A DNA stretch of 64,000 bases, taken from the NCBI GenBank assembly GCA_947258975.1, contig CAMYKK010000023.1:1-64000 (forward strand). Direction: 5' to 3'. The notes beneath the pieces are model-generated. The model worked only from the letters and a program-made list of their open reading frames with translations. It did not search any database and was not told the origin of the DNA. Made by a program: the position numbers and the translations under genes. Positions 24,306-32,332 of the stretch are shown here, one piece after another. Numbering within the stretch: position 1 is the stretch's first letter; each line of letters starts with the position of its first letter. The stretch comes from an uncultured Gammaproteobacteria bacterium. Lineage in GTDB: Bacteria > Pseudomonadota > Gammaproteobacteria > Arenicellales > JAANXG01.

Positions 24306-25628
24306 ATGTCGATGACCAACGCGTATGAGCCCGGCAGTGCCGAGCTAAATGCCGACGAACGCGCGCTGATCGCGCGTCGTGAGCGTTTGCTTGGTCCGGC
24401 TTACCGGTTGTTTTACGAGCGCCCCGTGCACGTCGTCCGCGGCGAGGGCGTATGGCTGTACGACGTCGACGGTGAGGCCTATCTCGATGTTTACAACAAC
24501 GTCCCCAGCGTCGGCCACTGTCACCCCCACGTCGTAGAAGCGCTGTGCCGGCAGGCGCGCATTTTAAACACCCACACGCGTTATCTCCACGAGAATGTGT
24601 TGGATTACGCGGAAAAGCTGCTGGCTAAATTTCCCGCGGAGTTGGCGCACGTCATGTTCACCTGTACCGGGAGTGAGGCGAACGATCTTGCCTATCGTAT
24701 TGCCAGGCGCTCTACCGGCGGCACCGGATTCATCGTCACCCAGCTCGCCTATCACGGCGGCACCCACGTCATCGCGGAGCTTTCGCCATCTTTAGGTGGG
24801 CACGTGCAACTGGGTGATCACGTACGCACGGTTCCCGCCCCCGACGCCTACCGCAATGGCGGGCGCGAGTTGGGGGCAGTGTTCGCAAACAACGTACGCC
24901 AGGCAATAGAAGACCTGCGGACGCAAGGCATCAAACCCGCGGCGTTGCTCGTCGATACGATTTTTTCCAGCGATGGCGTGTTCAGCGATCCCGCCGGATT
25001 CCTCGCCGAAGCGGTGGCAGTGATCCGTGCGACGGGTGGCCTGTTTATTGCCGATGAGGTCCAGCCAGGTTTCGGCCGCACCGGTGCCCACATGTGGGGA
25101 TTTCAACGCCACGGCATCGTTCCCGACATGGTCAGTATGGGCAAACCGATGGGAGATGGACATCCTATGGCGGGGTTGGTCGTAAAACCCGAGCTCGTCA
25201 GGGAGTTTGGCAAGTCTCGTTATTTCAATACATTCGGTGGCAATGCTGTATCCGCGGCGGTCGGCCTGGCGGTGCTCGAAGTAATTGAGCGCGAAGGGTT
25301 GATGGCTAACGCACTCGAGGTCGGCGGTCATTTACATAACGGACTGCGGCAGTTGGCCAAGCAACATTCCATCATCGGCGACGTGCGTGGCGCGGGACTT
25401 TTTATCGGTTTGGAGCTGGTTCGCGATCGCGCCACGCAGCAACCGGCTACCGAGGAAACTGCCCGGGTTGTGAATGGTCTGCGTGAGAAGCGGGTGTTGA
25501 TCAGCTCGGCGGGCCCCAACGCCAATATTTTGAAGATACGGCCACCATTGCCCTTTTCCAAGGAAAATGCCGAATTGTTTCTTAGCACCATGAATGAAGT
25601 TCTTGCAGCGCTTCAGCCGCATCACTAA
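24306..25628 (+). CDS. Class III aminotransferase / PLP phospho-lyase
   Basis: 440 residues, fold type I PLP enzyme with Schiff-base Lys280 in MGKPMGDGHP, a motif typical of the branch that includes ethanolamine-phosphate and 5-phosphohydroxylysine phospho-lyases. DEVQPGFGRTG supplies the PLP-pyridine Asp. With the kinase just upstream, the expected chemistry is elimination of phosphate and ammonia from a phosphorylated hydroxyamine to give an aldehyde, rather than simple transamination (inference). The aldehyde dehydrogenase at 32333 could take that product. Confidence 0.85.
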   Translation: MSMTNAYEPGSAELNADERALIARRERLLGPAYRLFYERPVHVVRGEGVWLYDVDGEAYLDVYNNVPSVGHCHPHVVEALCRQARILNTHTRYLHENVLDYAEKLLAKFPAELAHVMFTCTGSEANDLAYRIARRSTGGTGFIVTQLAYHGGTHVIAELSPSLGGHVQLGDHVRTVPAPDAYRNGGRELGAVFANNVRQAIEDLRTQGIKPAALLVDTIFSSDGVFSDPAGFLAEAVAVIRATGGLFIADEVQPGFGRTGAHMWGFQRHGIVPDMVSMGKPMGDGHPMAGLVVKPELVREFGKSRYFNTFGGNAVSAAVGLAVLEVIEREGLMANALEVGGHLHNGLRQLAKQHSIIGDVRGAGLFIGLELVRDRATQQPATEETARVVNGLREKRVLISSAGPNANILKIRPPLPFSKENAELFLSTMNEVLAALQPHH

Positions 25629-25646
25629 TCCTTTGAGAAAATCACC

Positions 25647-26600
25647 ATGACCCCTTTTGCCATTGCCGGTATTCAAATGCACATCACCGCCGGTCAGTCC
25701 AATATCGAGGCGATGCGCCACAAGCTGGACGTGCTGGTGACCCGTTTTCCGTGGGTGCAGATGGCTGTCTTCAGTGAGTTATGTGTCTTCGGATCCGTGC
25801 CCCGCGATGCGCAAACTCTGCCCGGTCCCATTGAGGATGAGTTTTGCCAGATGGCGGCGCAGTCCAACGTTTGGTTGATCCCGGGCTCATTGTTCGAGAG
25901 GTCGGATGGAAAAATATATAACACGGCGTTGGTCATAGATCCGGCCGGGAATGTCGTCGGTCGTTATCGCAAGATGTTTCCGTTCCGTCCTTATGAGGAA
26001 GGCGTGGAGTCGGGTTCCGAGTTCATGTTGTTCGATGTGCCGGACGTCGGTCGTTTCGGCCTGTCGATCTGCTACGACATGTGGTTTCCGGAAACCTCGC
26101 GCACGCTGGCGGCGATGGGCGCCGAGGTGATCATTCATCCGTCCCTCACCGACACCATCGACCGGGACGTTGAGTTATCCATTGCCCGGGCAACGGCGGT
26201 GACCAATCAGTGTTATTTCTTCGACATCAACGGTGTCGGAGATGGTGGCGTGGGCCGCTCTCTCATTATTGGTCCGTCCGGTTATGTCATTCATGAGGGG
26301 GGCGGTGGCGAAGAATTAATTCCGGTTGAGATCAATTTCGATCGGGTACGAAGGGAAAGACATAACGGGATACGGGGACTCGGTCAACCGCTGAAAAGCT
26401 TTCGCGACCGGACCGTGGACTTTCCGGTGTATCGTCGTGGCGGAACGGCGGACGCCTATCTCGAAAGCCTGGGGCCGGTTGCGAAACCGGCGCGTGGCTC
26501 GCGGGCCGGGTTATCGTCTGAGGAGAAGGGCGCTGCGGGATCTGCCTCATCTATGGATAAAACGGCTTCAAAATCGGTTGGATCTCCACGACGAGAGTGA
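25647..26600 (+). CDS. Nitrilase-superfamily carbon-nitrogen hydrolase
   Basis: 317 residues with the Glu-Lys-Cys triad: Glu44 (FSELCVFG), Lys109 (RYRKMFPF) and Cys142 (SICYDMWFPE). It should hydrolyse an amide (or nitrile) to acid plus ammonia. The catalytic domain ends near residue 265, and a low-complexity Ser/Gly/Lys tail of about 40 residues follows, which is odd for the family. It is the last gene of the operon, 18 bases after the aminotransferase, followed by a perfect palindrome. Amidase is likelier than nitrilase. Confidence 0.85.
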   Translation: MTPFAIAGIQMHITAGQSNIEAMRHKLDVLVTRFPWVQMAVFSELCVFGSVPRDAQTLPGPIEDEFCQMAAQSNVWLIPGSLFERSDGKIYNTALVIDPAGNVVGRYRKMFPFRPYEEGVESGSEFMLFDVPDVGRFGLSICYDMWFPETSRTLAAMGAEVIIHPSLTDTIDRDVELSIARATAVTNQCYFFDINGVGDGGVGRSLIIGPSGYVIHEGGGGEELIPVEINFDRVRRERHNGIRGLGQPLKSFRDRTVDFPVYRRGGTADAYLESLGPVAKPARGSRAGLSSEEKGAAGSASSMDKTASKSVGSPRRE

Positions 26601-26620
26601 TGGTTGTGATCCCAAGACAA

Positions 26621-26661
26621 AGGGGTCAGACCCCTTCGAAAGACGAAGGGGTCTGACCCCT
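26621..26661 (+). terminator. Perfect 18-bp palindrome, GGGGTCAGA type, operon end
   Basis: Arms AGGGGTCAGACCCCTTCG and its exact complement around a 5-base loop (AAAGA), 20 bases after the nitrilase stop. There is no T run afterwards, so it may act as an mRNA-stabilising or bidirectional terminator-like structure. The core is shared with 4652-4688 and 40011-40038. Each half itself contains the smaller palindrome GGGGTCAGACCCC. Confidence 0.7.
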
Positions 26662-26792
26662 CAAATGCTCAAATGCGGGCGAGTTCGAAATTTAATAGTG
26701 TTTAACGATAACAGAGCGGTATCGCGTGGTCGGGTAATGAAATGGGTGGGCCCGATACACCAATGCAGCTTTCTTTGGCCGGAGGTTCGGTA

Positions 26793-28202
26793 ATGTCGCA
26801 ACAAGCCAAGCTGACAAATTTGTCTGATATATACAGCTTCTTTCGCAAGAACACCTTACCTATTTATTTCGTCAACACGACGGCGTTCAACGTGCTGGGG
26901 CTTGGTCAATGGGTACGCTCGTTCCGGTATGTCACTTATTTCGACTCCTTTGACGGATACCATCATCGCGTTGTGAACCCAAAAGATCTGGATAGAAGGA
27001 CGTTCGGTTCCCGAGAAGAGATCGTCAACTATTTGCTCGCCCACAGGTCGACTCACGAATTTGTGCAGGCGAATGGTGGTCAAGGATTGATGCTCACCCT
27101 CATGTTCGATGAAGAAACGGAGCGCCTGGCCAAAGATCTGGGGCTGACGATGGCATTACCGTCTGCAGAGCTGCGCATGCGCTTGGATTCCAAGGTGGTG
27201 ACGACCCGTTTAGGCAACGAGGCCGGGGTGCCGAGCGCGCCCAACGCGCTGGGGCGCGCCAATAATTACGCAGAACTGCAAGAATTCTGCTCGGCGAATA
27301 ATCTTGGGGACGATCTGGTGATTCAAACGCCCTATGGCGATTCAGGAAGGACCACCTTCTTCATTAAAAATCAAGGTGATTGGAACAAGCATGGGGATGA
27401 GTTGGTCGGCCAGGATTTGAAGGTGATGAAGCGCATCAATCATATTCCCTATACGCTCGAAGCGGTGACCACCCGCTGTGGAACGTTGGTCGGTCCGGTG
27501 CTGGTGGACATCACGGGATTCGAGGAGTTGACGCCATATAAAGGTGGCTGGGCCGGCAATGACATCAGTAGAAATCTCGTCAGTAAGGAACACGTAAAGG
27601 TCATGCAAGACATGGCCGGGGCTCTTGGCGACCGATTGTACCAGGAGGGCTACAAGGGCACCTTCTGCGCAGACTTTCTTCTGGACACGGATACCCACGA
27701 GGTCTATCTCGGTGAACTGAATCCGCGCATCAGCGGCGCCAGCGCGCTGACCAATCTGGTGACTTCGAAATACGGCGGTGCGCCGCTCATGATGTTTCAT
27801 CTATTGGAATTCATGGGCATGGATTACGACATCGATCTGCAGCAAATACAAAGCCGATGGGCAGACTTTGATACCTGGAGTCAGCTCGTCTTCAAAGAGA
27901 CCGGCGACAAACAGGGGCAGATTACCAAGGCGCCGGTATCCGGAATCTGGCGCATCCGCAAGGACGGCAGCATACGCTTCGTCAGGCGGAGTATCGATTG
28001 GCACAATGTTGGCGATGAAGACGAGGCATTCTATATGCGCATTTACGGTATCGGGGAGTATTTATATCACGGCGCCGATATCGGCATTCTGGTGGCACGC
28101 GGTCGTATGCAAACCGATGACCGGCAACTCACGGAACGCGCCAGGAATTGGGTCGAAGCCCTGCAGGCGGAGTTTGAAACCGCGACACCGGCCGGCGATT
28201 GA
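26793..28202 (+). CDS. ATP-grasp ligase of unknown substrate
   Basis: About 469 residues. An ATP-grasp domain lies in the central part, with the glycine-rich nucleotide loop TPYGDSGRTTF and the Mg-binding GELNPRISGASAL (Glu and Asn). This resembles biotin-carboxylase-like ligases, but the N-terminal and C-terminal parts are not those of a carboxylase, and no biotin carrier gene is present. The enzyme should make an acyl-phosphate and join it to an amine or thiol. The ATG at 26793 is chosen for the GGAGG just upstream. It follows the amino-compound operon and precedes a thioesterase, so it likely serves the same pathway. Confidence 0.7.
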   Translation: MSQQAKLTNLSDIYSFFRKNTLPIYFVNTTAFNVLGLGQWVRSFRYVTYFDSFDGYHHRVVNPKDLDRRTFGSREEIVNYLLAHRSTHEFVQANGGQGLMLTLMFDEETERLAKDLGLTMALPSAELRMRLDSKVVTTRLGNEAGVPSAPNALGRANNYAELQEFCSANNLGDDLVIQTPYGDSGRTTFFIKNQGDWNKHGDELVGQDLKVMKRINHIPYTLEAVTTRCGTLVGPVLVDITGFEELTPYKGGWAGNDISRNLVSKEHVKVMQDMAGALGDRLYQEGYKGTFCADFLLDTDTHEVYLGELNPRISGASALTNLVTSKYGGAPLMMFHLLEFMGMDYDIDLQQIQSRWADFDTWSQLVFKETGDKQGQITKAPVSGIWRIRKDGSIRFVRRSIDWHNVGDEDEAFYMRIYGIGEYLYHGADIGILVARGRMQTDDRQLTERARNWVEALQAEFETATPAGD

Positions 28203-28242
28203 GGTAACCGCCGTTTTCTAAAGGCAACTCGCGTCTTATTGC

Positions 28243-28668
28243 ATGTCGGAGGACTCCCCGTACATTCACGCCATTACGGTCCGTTTTGCGGACACCGACG
28301 CCGAGGGACACGTGTATTCGGGCAGCCATTTCGTGTATTGCGATGAGGCGCTCATGGGGCTTCTCGCCGCCGCGGGGTATTCTTGGAAGCAACTTGCGGA
28401 CCGTGGGATGGCCGTTTATTACGCCGAGGTCACCTGCCAATATAAACAATCTGCCCGTTTCGGCGATCGTTTGCTGGTGCATACGATGGTCGACAAGGTG
28501 GGTAACACGAGCTTTCATTCCAGAATGCGAATCATAGCGGAAGACACCGGTGCGCTAATCGCCAACGGTTTTATCGCTGCGGTGCTGGTGGATAAGGCGG
28601 CGGACAAGCCGATCTCGATCCCTGATAACGTGAAACAAGCGCTGCGCAAGTTTCAGTCAGCCGGTTGA
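28243..28668 (+). CDS. Hot-dog acyl-CoA thioesterase (4HBT-like)
   Basis: 141 residues. A single hot-dog domain of the 4-hydroxybenzoyl-CoA thioesterase group, with the signature RFADTDAEGHVYSG in which Asp is the usual catalytic residue. It should hydrolyse an acyl-CoA to free acid and CoA in the cytosol. It lies 40 bases after the ATP-grasp gene with no terminator between. It ends convergently with the AraC-type regulator. Confidence 0.85.
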   Translation: MSEDSPYIHAITVRFADTDAEGHVYSGSHFVYCDEALMGLLAAAGYSWKQLADRGMAVYYAEVTCQYKQSARFGDRLLVHTMVDKVGNTSFHSRMRIIAEDTGALIANGFIAAVLVDKAADKPISIPDNVKQALRKFQSAG

Positions 28669-28712
28669 TGCCGCGTCCCCGTTGTGAAAGCCGCTCCTTT
28701 GCGGCGGATCAA

Positions 28713-29756
28713 TTACCCGAACTTCGCGGCAATCAGATCACCGTGTTCACGGAACTGGTTGGGGGTTATGTCGAACTTTTTGCAGAAAGCGCGGTGGAAA
28801 TTCGCCGGCTCGGAATACCCAATCAAGTCAGAAATCTCGGCGATCGGCAGGATGCTGGACGTCAGATATTTTTTAGCCAGTCCCAAGCGAAAATCCTGCA
28901 CAACCTGCTGAAACGAGGTGCCTTCGCCCGCCAGGCGGCGCCGCAGCGTACGTTCGCTCATGAACAGGTTCTCGGCGACTTCCGGTAAGCGCGGGGCGCG
29001 ACCAGGATTTTTCGCCAATAACTTCTGAATATCGTGGACTAAACCTATTTTGTCCGTTAATTCGGTCAACACCGAGTCACACAACTGCTCGCACATCCTT
29101 GCAATCTTTTTATTTGCAAAGTCAAGTGGCGCATTCAAATAACCAACTGCAAAAATAAATTCATTGAAAGGCTGCTCGTACTTGATACGACATCCAAAGT
29201 GCTGGGAATACAAGCCGCTGTATTCGGGCTCGGGAAAGGTGAAATGCACTGCGTCAAACCACTGCTTGGTGTGAGCAAAAACACGGCCAAAATTCGCCCA
29301 TTGTACGAATGCCTGCTCGACGCTATAGCGCACTCGCGTCAAGTCCCTTTCGAATTCTGGCAAGACGAATTCGCTGCGCATAACGGCTTGTTCATCTGCG
29401 ACAAGAAACTGTAACTTTATGATGGGGACGCATAGGTCCTGATAGCGAATATATCGATTAATCGCGTTCTGGAGGTCGGCGCTGCTGAACAGGGCGTAAC
29501 CAACGATACCCAGCTCGACGGTGGCCCACCGGTCACCCTCCAACAGGCCCAGGGCGGGCAGATCGACCTCGTCGAGAATCTTCAACAGCGTGTTCTTGAA
29601 AGTGCTGTGTGGGATCTGTTGTTCGTTGTCGCACAATTCGTTGCGTGTCAGGCCGGAATGGTCCACGTAGGGTTGTACGTCAACGCCGGCTTCCTCGATG
29701 GTATCGAGGACCCGTGCCAGGTAACAACTCGAGCAGCGCGTGGGTATCACCGACAA
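28713..29756 (-). CDS. AraC-family transcriptional regulator (OruR-like)
   Basis: 347 residues. An N-terminal ligand-binding region of the arabinose-binding-domain type (as in OruR/ArgR-like regulators) is followed by a C-terminal double helix-turn-helix (PEVAENLFMSERTLRRRL and AEISDLIGYSEPANFHRAF). It starts at TTG 29756, supported by AGGAGG nine bases upstream. It is divergent from the MFS gene at 30104 and convergent with the thioesterase. Members of this branch often control amino acid or amine catabolic genes. It is the only dedicated regulator within the island, so it is a good candidate for its control. Confidence 0.88.
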   Translation of the reverse strand: MSVIPTRCSSCYLARVLDTIEEAGVDVQPYVDHSGLTRNELCDNEQQIPHSTFKNTLLKILDEVDLPALGLLEGDRWATVELGIVGYALFSSADLQNAINRYIRYQDLCVPIIKLQFLVADEQAVMRSEFVLPEFERDLTRVRYSVEQAFVQWANFGRVFAHTKQWFDAVHFTFPEPEYSGLYSQHFGCRIKYEQPFNEFIFAVGYLNAPLDFANKKIARMCEQLCDSVLTELTDKIGLVHDIQKLLAKNPGRAPRLPEVAENLFMSERTLRRRLAGEGTSFQQVVQDFRLGLAKKYLTSSILPIAEISDLIGYSEPANFHRAFCKKFDITPNQFREHGDLIAAKFG

Positions 29757-30103
29757 TGCGGCTCTCCTCCTAAGGTAGCGGATTGTGCTTATGGTGACCG
29801 CAAATGATATTGACTGTGGACACTATTGACAAGCAGAAACTTCGGGCGGCAGTCAAGACCACGACGCGAATTCTTCATTAAGTGTTGTCGTGGGAACGCT
29901 TCGCCGGGGTCCGGCCTCTCGGGCGCAACCCGCCTGCCGGACATGATCGCCGGTGGCCCAAAATGCCACGTACCGTGACCTGTCGGGCCATTGTTCTCAT
30001 TCCATCATTCACTTAGCGTCTCACGATCAAGAAACGCACGCTCCCGTGCCAGCGGCCGTGGTGCGTATCCGCGCAGATTTCCGCTGGGTGAGGAAAGACG
30101 TAC
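29757..30103. promoter_or_regulatory. Divergent promoter region, AraC regulator and MFS transporter
   Basis: 347 bases between oppositely oriented starts. It probably holds the promoters of both genes and sites for the regulator. A TTGACT...TATTGACA stretch near 29809-29831 could include a -35 element. I could not resolve repeated half sites by eye. Confidence 0.35.
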
Positions 30104-31276
30104 ATGAACCAAGTTGATCGCTTGAGCGCCATTATCGCGGCCTGCCTGCTCTCGGCACTGGGGGCGATGGTATACAACATCCTGCCGATGTTCCTGGGTG
30201 TGGCGCAGGACGTCAGGGGTTATAGCGATCAACAACTGGGATTTATCACCTCGGTGTATTTTACCGGTTTCAGCGTAGTCACTATTTCGGCATTTTTCTG
30301 GATACGCAAGGTAAACTGGAAGACCGCGTCGATGATTGCCGCCTGTTTGGTCGTAACGGGATTGTTGGCGAGTGCCGGGTCCGCGCGTGTTGGCTGGTTC
30401 ATGTTATGTGTATTTATTGTCGGCAGTGGGTCCAGCGCACTGTACGGTGTGGCGACCACGATGCTCGGCGATACGCGCAATGCAGCCAGAAGTTTCGGCC
30501 TGAAGATCGGCATGGAGGCGGGTCTGGGATCCATTCTGTTTTTCCTGTTGCCCTCTTTGGTGATCGCACGCTGGGGTTTCGACGGCATGCTGTACGCTGG
30601 TGCGCTGGTCGCGCTTGTGTTGGCCGTTGCCATTGTCTGGCTTCCCGCGGGCGGCGTAAAGGGTCAGGAAACTGCGGAACAAGCACCGTCAATGAGCTGG
30701 AAGGATATGGCTAACCAGTTACCGATGTGGTTTTGTCTGCTGGGCATCTTCGTTTTCTTCGGGGGAGTGTCGTCGATATGGGCATTTCTCGAACGCCTGG
30801 GTAACGACGCCGGATACAGCAGTGGGGCGATCAGCACCGCCCTGTCCCTGGCATTGATCGGAGCAATGGCGGGTTCATTTCTGGCGGCAGCGATAGGCAA
30901 TCGCTACCGGTTGGCGCCGCCGTTGTTCATTGCCGCCGGCGTATATCTGGCGGCGATGGTGTTGTTGGCGTACTCATCGGGCGTGCTGTCCTTTACGGCG
31001 GCGGCGTTACTGTTCGCCATCGCGTTCGGATTCGCGCTGCCGTTTATGGTCACCGTGGTCTCCGATCTCGACACCAGCGGCCGTTTCATCGTGCTGACCG
31101 TGCCGGCACTGGCGCTTGGCGGTGTTGCCGGTCCCGCTATCGCCGGCATGGTGAAGACGGGGACGGATTACACGCCGATTATTGCCTATGCGTCGGTCAC
31201 CGTCATTGTGTCTCTAGTCCTGTTTCTCTATGCGCTGCGGGTGCAGCGGGCAAAAGGGCCGCTCACGGTCTCTTGA
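30104..31276 (+). CDS. MFS transporter
   Basis: 390 residues with about 12 hydrophobic helices and a central loop (KGQETAEQAPSMSW) between the two six-helix halves, typical of major facilitator permeases. Substrate unknown; the context suggests uptake or export of the island's substrate. AGGA nine bases before the ATG. It is divergent from the AraC regulator, so probably its target. Confidence 0.85.
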   Translation: MNQVDRLSAIIAACLLSALGAMVYNILPMFLGVAQDVRGYSDQQLGFITSVYFTGFSVVTISAFFWIRKVNWKTASMIAACLVVTGLLASAGSARVGWFMLCVFIVGSGSSALYGVATTMLGDTRNAARSFGLKIGMEAGLGSILFFLLPSLVIARWGFDGMLYAGALVALVLAVAIVWLPAGGVKGQETAEQAPSMSWKDMANQLPMWFCLLGIFVFFGGVSSIWAFLERLGNDAGYSSGAISTALSLALIGAMAGSFLAAAIGNRYRLAPPLFIAAGVYLAAMVLLAYSSGVLSFTAAALLFAIAFGFALPFMVTVVSDLDTSGRFIVLTVPALALGGVAGPAIAGMVKTGTDYTPIIAYASVTVIVSLVLFLYALRVQRAKGPLTVS

Positions 31277-31508
31277 ATTTTGCCTGTTGCTGCAATGTTG
31301 GTTGCCGCGAATACCCATTGTTAGTTATTGGCGCAATTCTCCCTTCTCCAGTTCGGACCTTGCGCCGCGTCATGACCGATTCTGATATATGGGTTGGCCT
31401 GTGTCGCCATTGCGTTTGGTGACTGTGATGGCCGATGATTTCGCTATCACGGCCGGATCCATGTTACGCGTCCGGTCCCATTAGAACGACGTTCAACGGG
31501 GAGATCTC

Positions 31509-32273
31509 ATGTACTCGTTACAGGGCAAGAATGCTTTTATCACCGGCAGCAGCAGTGGCATCGGCTTGGCAGTGGCCAAAAGCTTCGCAGAGCACGGCGC
31601 TCACGTCGTCATTTCCGCTATTGAGAAGGCGCAAGACATCGCCGAAGCGTTCGGCGCGACGGCAACGTCCCTGGACGTCACCGACAGTGGCCAATACCAA
31701 CGCGCGCTCAAGGAAGTCACGGACAATATCGGCAAGCTCGACATCCTGGTGCTCAATGCCGGTATTGCGGGTGATGTCGGAACCCTGGAGGAATCTCCGG
31801 AAGACTTCTTTGACAAGTGTATGGCGGTGAACTTGAAGGGTGTCTACCTCGGATTGAAGTACGGGCCCCGGCACATGAACGATGGCGGCTCTATCATCGT
31901 GACCGGTTCCGCGGCGGGTTCCGGAACGACCGCGCCCGGATCCGGTGAGTACGCGGCTTCTAAAGCGGGCGCCGCTTATCTCGCGCGCACGTCCGCCATC
32001 GAATTGGCGCCAAGAAATATTCGCGTCAATGTTGTTGCACCCGCTTCCATTTTCGGTACCGGCATGATGGCTTACGAGGAAGACAGCCCGGAACTGGCGT
32101 TGTACCGAAACCTGACGGCCTTCGGCCGCATGGGGAAGGTCGAAGAAGTGGTCGGTGTCTACAACTTCCTGGCCGGAGATGCCAGCACGTTCATTACCGG
32201 CGAAGAGATACGCGTAGACGGCGGCATGGGTGCGGGCGTGACCTTGCCGGTTGTCGAGAGGATCATGACCTGA
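31509..32273 (+). CDS. Short-chain dehydrogenase/reductase, second copy
   Basis: 254 residues, classical SDR: TGSSSGIG cofactor loop, LNAGIAG, catalytic Tyr-Lys in YAASK. It is clearly related to the SDR at 21434 (same MYSLQGKNAFITG opening and GPRHMNDGGSII block). GGGGAG lies upstream of the ATG. It precedes an aldehyde dehydrogenase by 59 bases, so alcohol to aldehyde to acid oxidation is plausible (inference). Confidence 0.9.
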   Translation: MYSLQGKNAFITGSSSGIGLAVAKSFAEHGAHVVISAIEKAQDIAEAFGATATSLDVTDSGQYQRALKEVTDNIGKLDILVLNAGIAGDVGTLEESPEDFFDKCMAVNLKGVYLGLKYGPRHMNDGGSIIVTGSAAGSGTTAPGSGEYAASKAGAAYLARTSAIELAPRNIRVNVVAPASIFGTGMMAYEEDSPELALYRNLTAFGRMGKVEEVVGVYNFLAGDASTFITGEEIRVDGGMGAGVTLPVVERIMT

Positions 32274-32332
32274 AGATCAGGCGCGAGATCGACCGCGTAG
32301 AAAGAATCAGTCACCAAACGTAGAGAATTGCA

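Noticed and set aside
26793-28202. Biotin carboxylase
   Set aside because: No carboxyl-carrier or transferase gene nearby, and the flanks of the ATP-grasp core do not follow biotin carboxylase.
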